Below, in pieces: positions 7,077 to 15,077 of a stretch of 55,745 nt of DNA. The DNA is from Bacteroidota bacterium. Its GTDB lineage: Bacteria > Bacteroidota > Bacteroidia > B-17B0 > Aurantibacillaceae. The stretch covers positions 1-55,745 of the forward strand of contig JAFDYB010000053.1 of assembly GCA_018267655.1 (NCBI GenBank), in the 5' to 3' direction. A model generated the notes under the pieces. It made no database searches. It was not told the origin of the DNA and worked only from the letters and a program-made list of their open reading frames with translations. Every line of letters starts with the position of its first letter. Positions within the stretch are counted from its first letter, which is position 1. The position numbers were made by a program, and so were the translations under genes.

Positions 7077-8984
7077 TTATTTAACAACAATCAATTTCTC
7101 TTTTAATGTTCCATTTGAAGTACTAACTACAATATTGTAAGTTCCTGTAACAAAATTTTCAGTATTAATGTTAATTTCATTTTGACCTGCAACTAACATC
7201 TCTTCTGCTTTAGTGTAAACAATTTTTCCGGTTACATCGTAAATTGCAATTGACACTTTGCTTTCATTCGTTAATTTAATTGCAAGTGTAGCATAGTCTT
7301 TTGCAGGATTAGGATATACTCCTATTTTCGAATCGTTATTTAGTTTAACTAAACCTGTAACTACTGATGTTTTAGCAGATACGCTATTAAGTATATCTCC
7401 CGATATGGTATCTTGAACAAACATTACATACTCATAGTTAAAGCCTCCTGCAACCGTCCAAAAGCTATTGCTCATTTGAACCGGTGTAGCAACTACAGTT
7501 GATGTGTGGTTAAAGCTAAATGATTGTGGCACAGCAACAGTAACTGATGCAGCGCTTCCATTACCATTAGGGTTCATAGTACGCATAATGTGGTAGTAAT
7601 TTTTTTGAGTTGTAACCGCTCCTGGAAAGTTGTAAAATTCTTGAGCTAAAACTTGGAATACTTTTAACGACGATTTACCAGCAGGAACAGTAATGAAAGG
7701 GGTAATTGTTGAAGAGGCTGATATATTACTACCCGCTACTGAAATTGTTGCAGTCATATCTGCCCAAGCCGGCTCTGCTTTAGCAGCATCAATTTCAGCT
7801 TGATTATGACTTACCATATTTGTTTTTCCGTTTGTATAAGCGTCAGGAATTCCGGTAACACCATAAAAACCTCTACGTGTATTACCAAAAGCATTGTAGC
7901 TAGGGTCAGTACCTGGCGAAGGCCAGTTCATTTGATATTTAATAACGTTAACTTGTCCGTTTGAGTTTGGATTGTTTGTTGCTAATAATGGATCAAATGT
8001 GCTATTTAAACTAGCGCAAGGGTTACATGTTGAAGATGAAAATTCTTCAATTAAAGCGTTACGAGTGCGTGCTTGAGTTGCAACAAACACTACAGTACTT
8101 GATGTATCGTTAAGGTGGTTTGACTCAGATGTTCCGTTAGTTGCATCTACCCATACTTTAATAGTGTGAGGTCCTGCTGCTAAAGCTGCATTAGTTGCAA
8201 ATGAATAGCCCGCATTTTGGAAATAGTTAACGCCGCCACTTGAAAAATTGATTGTTTCAGTAACTACAGCGCCATTATCAACTCTATAACGCATCAAAGC
8301 ATTGTTTGTTGCTGAAGCACCGTTGTTTTTATACACACCCGAAATAGTAACATTACCCGGTGCCATATATCTTGGTACGCTCGTTACACTTGTAACAGCA
8401 CCATCGTTTGCTGCTGGTATAACAGCCGATACATTGTCAATCATTAAGATATACATATCTGTTGAATTATTGCGGAAAGCAACATAAATGTTTTGTCCTG
8501 CAAAAGCACCTAAGCTTAATGAACGGGTTGTCCAGTTTGCATTTTCACCTGAAATGGTTAGTAAAGTATTGGTAAATGAAGCTACATTAGTACCGGTTGT
8601 TGAAACTAAAACTTGATACCCGTCTGGATACGAAGGATCTAAAGCAATTGCTTCCCAACTTAAATAAGTTCCAGATGTGACTGTAAACTGAGGTGTAATT
8701 ATCCATCTGTTTGCGGTATTAGCTGCCGTAAACCATGATGTGCTAGCTGCAGATTTGCCATAAGCAGGATAGCCCGATGTTACATCGCGTGTAACCCAAG
8801 CATTTGTTCCAAAATTCCAAGCGCTTAAGCTTGATGAAGGCGTAAAGCCATCAACATTGTTTTGTTTCCAAGTTGAAGGTAAAGCCGGTGGAGTTGTTCC
8901 GTTAAAATTCTCCGACCATAATACAGTTTGAGCGTTTGCGTAAACGCCCGCTGCAATTGCAATTGAGAGTAGTTGTTTTTTCAT
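7077..8984 (-). CDS. T9SS-exported modular protein: adhesin-like domain, CARDB-like domain, Omp28/thioredoxin-like domain
   Basis: A 635-residue secreted protein. The signal peptide ends at 'ANAQ' (residue 19). Domain order as read: a cleaved-adhesin/MAM-like jelly roll (about 20-188, 'VLWSENFNG' to 'MIDNVSAV'), a CARDB-like Ig fold (about 193-300), an Omp28-type domain starting 'ALIEEFSSSTCNPC' with a thioredoxin-like CxxC (Cys 320 and 323), and a T9SS type A sorting domain starting 'IGVYPNPAKD' near 555. The CxxC suggests redox or disulfide chemistry outside the cell, but no activity is proven for this family. It lies 13 bp behind the small Cys-motif protein at 8998-9747 and is probably translated from the same message. 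The protein at 10663-12642 contains the same modules in a different order. Confidence 0.85.
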   Translation of the reverse strand: MKKQLLSIAIAAGVYANAQTVLWSENFNGTTPPALPSTWKQNNVDGFTPSSSLSAWNFGTNAWVTRDVTSGYPAYGKSAASTSWFTAANTANRWIITPQFTVTSGTYLSWEAIALDPSYPDGYQVLVSTTGTNVASFTNTLLTISGENANWTTRSLSLGAFAGQNIYVAFRNNSTDMYILMIDNVSAVIPAANDGAVTSVTSVPRYMAPGNVTISGVYKNNGASATNNALMRYRVDNGAVVTETINFSSGGVNYFQNAGYSFATNAALAAGPHTIKVWVDATNGTSESNHLNDTSSTVVFVATQARTRNALIEEFSSSTCNPCASLNSTFDPLLATNNPNSNGQVNVIKYQMNWPSPGTDPSYNAFGNTRRGFYGVTGIPDAYTNGKTNMVSHNQAEIDAAKAEPAWADMTATISVAGSNISASSTITPFITVPAGKSSLKVFQVLAQEFYNFPGAVTTQKNYYHIMRTMNPNGNGSAASVTVAVPQSFSFNHTSTVVATPVQMSNSFWTVAGGFNYEYVMFVQDTISGDILNSVSAKTSVVTGLVKLNNDSKIGVYPNPAKDYATLAIKLTNESKVSIAIYDVTGKIVYTKAEEMLVAGQNEININTENFVTGTYNIVVSTSNGTLKEKLIVVK

Positions 8985-8997
8985 TATTTATTTGTTT

Positions 8998-9747
8998 TTA
9001 GTTAATTGTTATTTTTTTAAGTATCGCCCCTTTTCCTTCGCCAAATCTTACATAATATATTCCCTTATTAAAGGATTGACAGTCAATCTTTAAAGTATTT
9101 TGACCAGGAACTAAAGTACTTGTTTCTATATATACAGAAGATCCTAAAACATTAAACACCTTAATTGGTAAACTAGTTACAAACTCTTTTGAGTTAATGT
9201 TAAATTGAACTGCATCATGCGCCGGGTTTGGAAAAGGACTTGAAATAGACCATGACGCACTCAATAATTCATTAATTCCGGTAATACCACCATTATACTT
9301 TAACGTAAACGAACTGTTTTCGTTTGAATTACTAGGGTTAGCTATTTTATAACGTACCTGAGATGCTCCAACAACTGATGCTTCTGTTAAGTCTGCATAA
9401 AAAGTCATAGTTTGATTTGCCGTAAATGTTACAGAAACATTCATAACATTTGGTGGATAACAATTTGTACCGGTGCAAAATACCGAAGATGCAATATCAG
9501 ATACGCTTACTGTGTTTAACAAATCTTCGTACTTTCTAACGGTAAGTGTTACAGTAGCCGCTGTTAAATTTGTAATTGTAAAATGGTGTTGATTAGTTTG
9601 GCCGGCTAATGTTGTTTCTGAAAGGATTGTACCATCTGTTACAATAGCATTTGAATTATCGGCATCGTTAATTTTAAAAGTTGGCGTTTGCGCTAAAGCA
9701 AATAAAGAGGAAATCAATATCCCCGTTGTAATGAATAGTTTTTTCAT
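8998..9747 (-). CDS. Small T9SS-exported protein with F-C-x4-C-Y-P-P motif
   Basis: A 249-residue protein with signal peptide MKKLFITTGILISSLFALAQ, a single beta-rich domain (about 21-155) and a T9SS sorting domain (from about 168, 'SSPFPNPAHDAV'). The central motif FCTGTNCYPP has two cysteines four residues apart. The protein at 9871-10608 is a clear paralogue: both share '[VK].[KR]Y..LLN', the F-C-x4-C-[YF]-P-P motif, a 'DL.EA' stretch and 'GINEL' before the sorting domain. Function is unknown. Its constant pairing with a CxxC Omp28-like protein suggests the cysteines may be a disulfide substrate or partner, which is inference. It is the first gene of a two-gene operon. Confidence 0.8.
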   Translation of the reverse strand: MKKLFITTGILISSLFALAQTPTFKINDADNSNAIVTDGTILSETTLAGQTNQHHFTITNLTAATVTLTVRKYEDLLNTVSVSDIASSVFCTGTNCYPPNVMNVSVTFTANQTMTFYADLTEASVVGASQVRYKIANPSNSNENSSFTLKYNGGITGINELLSASWSISSPFPNPAHDAVQFNINSKEFVTSLPIKVFNVLGSSVYIETSTLVPGQNTLKIDCQSFNKGIYYVRFGEGKGAILKKITIN

Positions 9748-9774
9748 AAAACGATTTAAATAAATGTTCTACTA

Positions 9775-9782
9775 CAAATGTA
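9775..9782 (-). promoter_or_regulatory. TACATTTG (-7 element) upstream of the small T9SS gene
   Basis: On the minus strand TACATTTG matches TAnnTTTG and lies 27 nt before the start codon at 9747. A good -33 TTTG is not seen. It would drive the 8998-9747 / 7077-8984 pair. Confidence 0.45.
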
Positions 9783-9870
9783 AAACATTTATTTAAATGT
9801 TAATATGCTAATTTGTTAAAATTAAAGCATTTTTTAAATAGCTTCTAAAAAGCTTATAATCGATTTTTTT

Positions 9871-10608
9871 TTAATCAACTATGAGTTTTAAAGTTGACTT
9901 TGCAATTTTAACAAAATAAATTCCTTTGTTTAAACCAGATGTTTCAATAGTAAATTTGTTTTTACCTGTTTTTAACACAACGTCTTTACTATAAACAACT
10001 GCTCCAAGTGCATTTAATATTGTATAGGAAGTTTCTGTAAAATTGGCCGACTCTACGCATAAGTTTGTTACATCTTTTGAAGGATTAGGATACAAGTTAA
10101 TAAGCGAAAAAGAGTTGTTTAACTCATTGATGCCACTAACAGCATTGTTGTAGCTTATTGTAAATTGAATAGAATCAGTTGCGTTTGTTGTGTTGTAAAT
10201 AGTGTATTTTACTGTGCTAGTTCCAGTTGTAGGTGCCTCATTTAAATCAGTAACCAATTCATTATAGGAGCCTGAAAGTTGCGATGCACTTTGTCCGGCA
10301 GCAAGTGTTAAAGTAGTTGGTGCTAAAGTAGTTGTTGGAGGAAAGCATCCACCGGCGAAACAAAAATTAGCTGTTGCTCCTGAGTTTAAAAGAATATCGT
10401 ATCGTTTTACTTTATATGTTTGAGATGATGCGCTTATATTTTTTATATCAAAGGTTATTCCCGTAGTATTATTTGCACTAGTTGTTGCACTAACTACACT
10501 ATTTGGGCTAACTGTTGATGTATTTGAAGAATTGGTAACAAGTATTGTTTGCGAAAAAATACTTGTGCAAAGGCTAAAAAAAAATGCTGTTATAATTATT
10601 TTTTTCAT
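9871..10608 (-). CDS. Small T9SS-exported protein with F-C-x4-C-F-P-P motif (paralogue)
   Basis: A 245-residue paralogue of the 8998-9747 product. The signal peptide ends 'SIFSQ', followed by a beta-rich domain with FCFAGGCFPP and a T9SS sorting domain starting 'NLYPNPSKDV'. The mature proteins align along most of their length, so the pair arose by duplication. The gene starts only 14 nt after a terminator-like hairpin (10623-10653) that follows the upstream Omp28-like gene. Its expression therefore probably depends on read-through or processing of that transcript. No separate promoter fits in the gap. Confidence 0.8.
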   Translation of the reverse strand: MKKIIITAFFFSLCTSIFSQTILVTNSSNTSTVSPNSVVSATTSANNTTGITFDIKNISASSQTYKVKRYDILLNSGATANFCFAGGCFPPTTTLAPTTLTLAAGQSASQLSGSYNELVTDLNEAPTTGTSTVKYTIYNTTNATDSIQFTISYNNAVSGINELNNSFSLINLYPNPSKDVTNLCVESANFTETSYTILNALGAVVYSKDVVLKTGKNKFTIETSGLNKGIYFVKIAKSTLKLIVD

Positions 10609-10622
10609 AATGAAATTTTAAA

Positions 10623-10653
10623 AAAGTTCCTTGCCAATATAGCAAGGAACTTT
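10623..10653 (-). terminator. Strong hairpin between two co-directional T9SS genes
   Basis: A perfect 12-bp stem aaagttccttgc (10623-10634) / gcaaggaacttt (10642-10653) with a 7-nt loop is followed on the minus strand by six T. It looks like an intrinsic terminator, yet the next gene on the same strand starts 14 nt later, so it may be a leaky attenuator or an mRNA-processing or stabilising hairpin. Confidence 0.75.
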
Positions 10654-10662
10654 AATTGATTG

Positions 10663-12642
10663 TTATTTTGTTACTGTTAACTTTTTAGTTGAAGCAATAT
10701 TATCAGAAACTAAAACTACATTGTATATGCCCGATGCAAGGTTTCTTGTATCAACATCTACCGTTGTTAAACCAGGGTTAATGTTAATTTGCTTTTGTAA
10801 TACTAATTGGCCTGTAACGTTATATACATACAAAGCAGCCTCTTTTTGTAAACCTGAGTTTATTTGTAATGTAGTTTGCTCATTAGCCGGATTTGGGTAC
10901 ATCTCGTAAGCAAATCCAGGATTTAACAGTTGTTTTAATCCTGAAACTGTTGTTACGCCTAAATTAACATTGTCAATATAAGCATCATTACCATAATCAG
11001 TTGCTGCAACAAATTTTACTAATACCGAGGCATTATTACTTGCACTTGCAGGCAATGCTACAACCTCGTGGCGCCATTGACTGGCAGATGGAGAGAAAAT
11101 ACCTGAAGAGTAACTTGGAGCTGTTGCAAGTGTGCTACCCGACTTCATATAAATTTGAGTCCATGTTGCCCCACAATCGGTTGATGTCAACACTTTAATA
11201 GTATCTGTTTCATTTGAATATTGTGCATAGGCAACATCAAATGTTAAAGTTGGATTACTTACACCGCTTAAATTACTTGGAGCTAAGTATAATTCTTCAA
11301 AAGTACCTACATTGCCATTACTGTAAAAATCATAATTGGCAGATCCTGATCCTCCCGGATTTCCTACTGAACTACGCGACCAATAAGAGGTGCCTCCACT
11401 TGGGTTATTTAAAAACCAATTTGCCGGAGGAAATGCAGTTAGCGTAAATGATTGTTGTAATGGTGCAGGGTAGTATGTTTGAACTAACGCAAATGATGTG
11501 GAACCTGTGTTATTATTTAAATTTGCATCACCACCACTAACGCCGGTAATATTTACGCCAAATGTGTGAGATCCTCCGGTTGTAGAGTATGAAGGCAAAG
11601 CAACTACCGAGGTGCCTGCAGCTGCAATATTAACTCCAATAACGTAGGGTGTTTGAGGAACTCCGTCTATCGAAGGAGTAATGGTTAATGATGTAATAGC
11701 ATTTGGGCCAACATTTGACACATTTACATTTGCGCTATATGTATTTGCGCAAGAAAACGCATTTCCTGAAACTGAAGTAACGGCAATATCATTAGGGATT
11801 AGAGGCGTTGCTGTACGTGAGGTTTGCCATACTTTTTGAGTTGCATCGTCTTGTAAAAAAGAAACAAAGGCCATTTGTGATTTATCGTGAATATATGTTG
11901 GGATAGGGCAAGCAAGCGTGTAAGTTTGTATTTGTCCTGATGTCCATGAGGTAGGTAAACTTAATCCGCTTTGAATAGTTGGGTATGATTTGCGAACAGG
12001 ATCGTAAAAATCTTTTTCGCCATTTGAGCCGGGTGCTGTTGGCCAGTGTATTTGACGTTCAACTAAAACCGTGCGCAACACAAAAGGTCCTGCTGTTGTA
12101 TATGTAGCCCAAGCTTTAACAGCTATAGTTAAAGTAGGATTATTGTATGCTGCATCCCAAGTTGGAGTAATTGTCATGCTAAAAGGCGTGGTGTAAGTGT
12201 AGGCCGTAGCAAAAATACCTGCCGTTAAGTTAGCCGGGTGATCAGGACTTGAACCGCTAGTTCCAAATATATTTGTGTTTTGCCCGTCAATACGACCTTG
12301 TGGTGCATACTGAATGCCTGATCCTGCAGCTTGCCCGTAATCAGTATAACCGTAATTACTAGGTTTCCCTTGCCATCTCCAGTTAATTTCTGTTTTATCG
12401 GTTTGATACAACGACCAAGTGTTTGAAGGCGCACTAGGAATAGGCACTTGCCATTTAATGGCGATTACTTGAGTGTTTACAGGGGCACCTAATAATAGGC
12501 TGTTTAATCCAGGATTAGTGGCAGCACAAGGAGGGCAGTTTTCACCGGTAAATTCTTCATACAGCACAGTACGCTGAGGTAACTGCGCATAAGTAGCGCT
12601 AAATACAAGCGCACTCGAAATTGCGAGTAATTTTCTTTTCAT
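10663..12642 (-). CDS. T9SS-exported modular protein: Omp28/thioredoxin-like, CARDB-like and choice-of-anchor-J-like domains
   Basis: A 659-residue secreted protein with a signal peptide ending 'TYAQ'. The order is: an Omp28-type domain right after the signal peptide ('VLYEEFTGENCPPC', CxxC at Cys 36 and 39, about 21-285), a CARDB-like fold starting 'IPNDIAVTSV' (about 287-390), a jelly-roll/choice-of-anchor-J-like domain (about 391-565, 'DAYIDNVNLG'), and a T9SS sorting domain from 'YEMYPNPANEQ'. The same three modules occur in the protein at 7077-8984, where the Omp28 domain is last rather than first. It is followed by the small Cys-motif gene 9871-10608. The role is likely extracellular binding plus thiol/disulfide chemistry, unproven. 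Confidence 0.85.
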   Translation of the reverse strand: MKRKLLAISSALVFSATYAQLPQRTVLYEEFTGENCPPCAATNPGLNSLLLGAPVNTQVIAIKWQVPIPSAPSNTWSLYQTDKTEINWRWQGKPSNYGYTDYGQAAGSGIQYAPQGRIDGQNTNIFGTSGSSPDHPANLTAGIFATAYTYTTPFSMTITPTWDAAYNNPTLTIAVKAWATYTTAGPFVLRTVLVERQIHWPTAPGSNGEKDFYDPVRKSYPTIQSGLSLPTSWTSGQIQTYTLACPIPTYIHDKSQMAFVSFLQDDATQKVWQTSRTATPLIPNDIAVTSVSGNAFSCANTYSANVNVSNVGPNAITSLTITPSIDGVPQTPYVIGVNIAAAGTSVVALPSYSTTGGSHTFGVNITGVSGGDANLNNNTGSTSFALVQTYYPAPLQQSFTLTAFPPANWFLNNPSGGTSYWSRSSVGNPGGSGSANYDFYSNGNVGTFEELYLAPSNLSGVSNPTLTFDVAYAQYSNETDTIKVLTSTDCGATWTQIYMKSGSTLATAPSYSSGIFSPSASQWRHEVVALPASASNNASVLVKFVAATDYGNDAYIDNVNLGVTTVSGLKQLLNPGFAYEMYPNPANEQTTLQINSGLQKEAALYVYNVTGQLVLQKQININPGLTTVDVDTRNLASGIYNVVLVSDNIASTKKLTVTK

Positions 12643-12684
12643 TTTGTTTGTTTTTTTAAATGGTTTTAGGGACAGTTAATGAAA

Positions 12685-12714
12685 CAAATGTACAAAAAAA
12701 ATTGTATTTCCAAA
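12685..12714 (-). promoter_or_regulatory. Candidate promoter of the 10663-12642 gene
   Basis: On the minus strand TTTG (complement of 12711-12714) is followed after 18 nt by TACATTTG (complement of 12685-12692). This fits the Bacteroidota promoter pattern closely and gives a leader of about 38 nt before the start at 12642. Confidence 0.6.
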
Positions 12715-12755
12715 AATATTTTAAAAATACCTGTTAAATTGTATTTCAGCTAATT

Positions 12756-14927
12756 CTATAAATTCTCTTTTACAAAGTTTAGTATTTTAGTAAATAAGTG
12801 AATACGCGTTAGGCCACCTGAAATACCGTGATTTTTATTAGGATACACCATAAAGTCATAAGGTATATTGTTTTTAACTAACTCGGCAGATAGCTCCATG
12901 CTGTTTTGCAGATGTACGTTATCATCAGCACTGCCATGTATTAATAAAAACTTGCCTTTAATTTTTTTTACATGATTAATGGGCGAATTATCTTCGTAAC
13001 CGCTTTTATTATCTTCGGGCTTACGCATAAATCGCTCGGTATAAATATTATCGTAAAATTTCCAGTTTGTAACAGGAGCAACTGCAATTGCCATTTTAAA
13101 ATAATCAGCCCCCTTTGTAATTAAGTTACAGGCCATAAAACCTCCAAAACTCCAGCCTTGAAAGCCAATTCTGTTTTTATCTACATAAGGCAATCCTCCT
13201 AAGTATTTAGCAACTTCTATTTGGTCAATTGTTTCGTATTTGCCTAATTGCAAATAGGTGCAATGTTTAAACTCACGTCCTCGTCCTAAAGTACCTCTGC
13301 CATCAACACATACAACCATGTAGCCTTCTTGATTTAATAAATTGTGCCACATATACTCAAACGGATCAAAAGCGTTATTAACCTCATTGCTTCCGGGGCC
13401 GTTATACGCATACATATAAACCGGATATTTTTTTGTTGAATCAAAATTCTGAGGCTTCATCATCCAGCCGTTTAATTCTATTCCCTCGGTGGTTTTAAAT
13501 TTAAAAAATGTTCGTTGGCTTAGTTTATATTGTTTTAATTTTTCTTTTAGTTCTTTATTATCTTCCAGCACTTTTATTAGCTTTCCATTAATATCGCGCA
13601 ATTCATAGCTCGCAGGGGTGTTTGCATCACTATGAGAGATTATGTAATATTTATACCCTGTTGTAAAATCACAATTATTAAAACCTGGGTTATTGCTAAT
13701 TTGTTTTTTGTTTTTTCCGGTTAGTTTAATGCTAAAAATATCTCTATTAATGGAGCCATTTTCAGTACTCATATAATAAAGAGTATTGGTTGCTTCGTCA
13801 AAACCTTTAAATTCTGTAACGTCCCAATTGCCTTTAGTTATTTGAGTAATTAGTTTTCCGGTAATATCGTAGTAGTACAGATGATTGTAATTATCTGCTT
13901 CGCTACTAATGATAAATCCTTTATTGCCAACAAACGTGAGGTCATCGGTTATATCAATATAAGTTTTTGATTCTTCAGAATGAACCTGTGTGCTTTTGCC
14001 ACTAACTGCATCAACAAATAAAATATCCCATTTATTTTGCAGTCTATTTAAGCGCTGCACACATAATACGAGCGGGTTGTTTGTAAATTGTATGCGGGGT
14101 ATGTATATGTCGGTATTGCTTCCAACATCAGCTTTAATTGTATTTTTAGTTTGAACATCGTAAATATGAACACTAACAATTGAGTTGTCTTCACCGGCTT
14201 TAGGGTATTTAAACGTGTATTTTTCAGGATACAATTTGCCTTTGTAAATATCCATACTGTATTCTTTAACGTTAGACTCGTCAAACTTAACATAGGATAA
14301 ATAACGGCTATCGCTGCTCCAATCAAAATAATCAGCTTTACTAAATTCTTCTTCATACACCCAATCACCCCAGCCATTTTTAATTTTATTAAGTTCGCCA
14401 TCATTTGTAACTGCAATTTCTTCATTATTAATTAGAGATTTAATGTAAATATTGTTATCTCTAACATAGGCAATTTTATTGCCATCAGGCGAAAACGAAG
14501 GGAATAACTGCTTCCCTTTATCGCTAATTTGAACGGTTGTTTTTGAAGTTATATCGTAAACATAATAATTTGCTTTTGGCGAGCGGCGATAAACCATTTC
14601 GACATCTTCATATAACAATAGTTTTTTTTCATCGGGGCTGAACTGGTAGGTGCTTATATCTATTTTTTTTTCTTTAAACACTATGTCGTTAGCGTTTACA
14701 ATGCTGCCAATTTTTTTTTGCGTTTTAAGCTCGTATTTACACAAGGTGCTTTGTCCGTTTTGTTCTTCAACATCTACGTAGTTCAACCCGTCGGAAAGAA
14801 CATTAAACCCTGCTGCTGATTTGGGGTAAAACGCATACTTAACCCAAATATCATTAAGTGTAATTTTTTGCTGAGCAGTTGTAAAAAAAACTAAAATTAA
14901 AAAGGCGGCTGTTATTTTACTTTTCAT
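12756..14927 (-). CDS. Dipeptidyl peptidase IV-type S9 serine peptidase
   Basis: A 723-residue exported peptidase of family S9B that removes X-Pro or X-Ala dipeptides from peptide N-termini. The signal peptide is MKSKITAAFLILVFFTTAQ. Residues about 30-480 form the beta-propeller with WD-like repeats ('FPSFSPDGNKIAYVRDNNIY'). The DPP-IV double-Glu region 'VYEEEF' that holds the substrate amino group is present. The C-terminal alpha/beta hydrolase has G-W-S-F-G (Ser 593), Asp in 'HGSADDNVH' (668/669) and His 700 in 'NKNHG'. Length and all catalytic residues are intact. Probable location is the periplasm, since no T9SS sorting domain is present. It stands alone, divergent from the ppk operon. 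Confidence 0.92.
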   Translation of the reverse strand: MKSKITAAFLILVFFTTAQQKITLNDIWVKYAFYPKSAAGFNVLSDGLNYVDVEEQNGQSTLCKYELKTQKKIGSIVNANDIVFKEKKIDISTYQFSPDEKKLLLYEDVEMVYRRSPKANYYVYDITSKTTVQISDKGKQLFPSFSPDGNKIAYVRDNNIYIKSLINNEEIAVTNDGELNKIKNGWGDWVYEEEFSKADYFDWSSDSRYLSYVKFDESNVKEYSMDIYKGKLYPEKYTFKYPKAGEDNSIVSVHIYDVQTKNTIKADVGSNTDIYIPRIQFTNNPLVLCVQRLNRLQNKWDILFVDAVSGKSTQVHSEESKTYIDITDDLTFVGNKGFIISSEADNYNHLYYYDITGKLITQITKGNWDVTEFKGFDEATNTLYYMSTENGSINRDIFSIKLTGKNKKQISNNPGFNNCDFTTGYKYYIISHSDANTPASYELRDINGKLIKVLEDNKELKEKLKQYKLSQRTFFKFKTTEGIELNGWMMKPQNFDSTKKYPVYMYAYNGPGSNEVNNAFDPFEYMWHNLLNQEGYMVVCVDGRGTLGRGREFKHCTYLQLGKYETIDQIEVAKYLGGLPYVDKNRIGFQGWSFGGFMACNLITKGADYFKMAIAVAPVTNWKFYDNIYTERFMRKPEDNKSGYEDNSPINHVKKIKGKFLLIHGSADDNVHLQNSMELSAELVKNNIPYDFMVYPNKNHGISGGLTRIHLFTKILNFVKENL

Positions 14928-15077
14928 AATTCTTTAATAAAGGACTAAGATACTATTTCTGTTAATTGAGTACAAGATTATTGTTTGAAATTAGTGTTTT
15001 AATTACCACATTATTTTACGTTATTTGTGTGTTTGTATTATTTTTTCTAAAAAAACAGCAAACGCACACTTTACTAT

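Noticed and set aside
14048..14425. 125-codon frame inside the DPP-IV gene
   Set aside because: It is a shifted frame within a conserved peptidase whose own frame covers the propeller with clear motifs.
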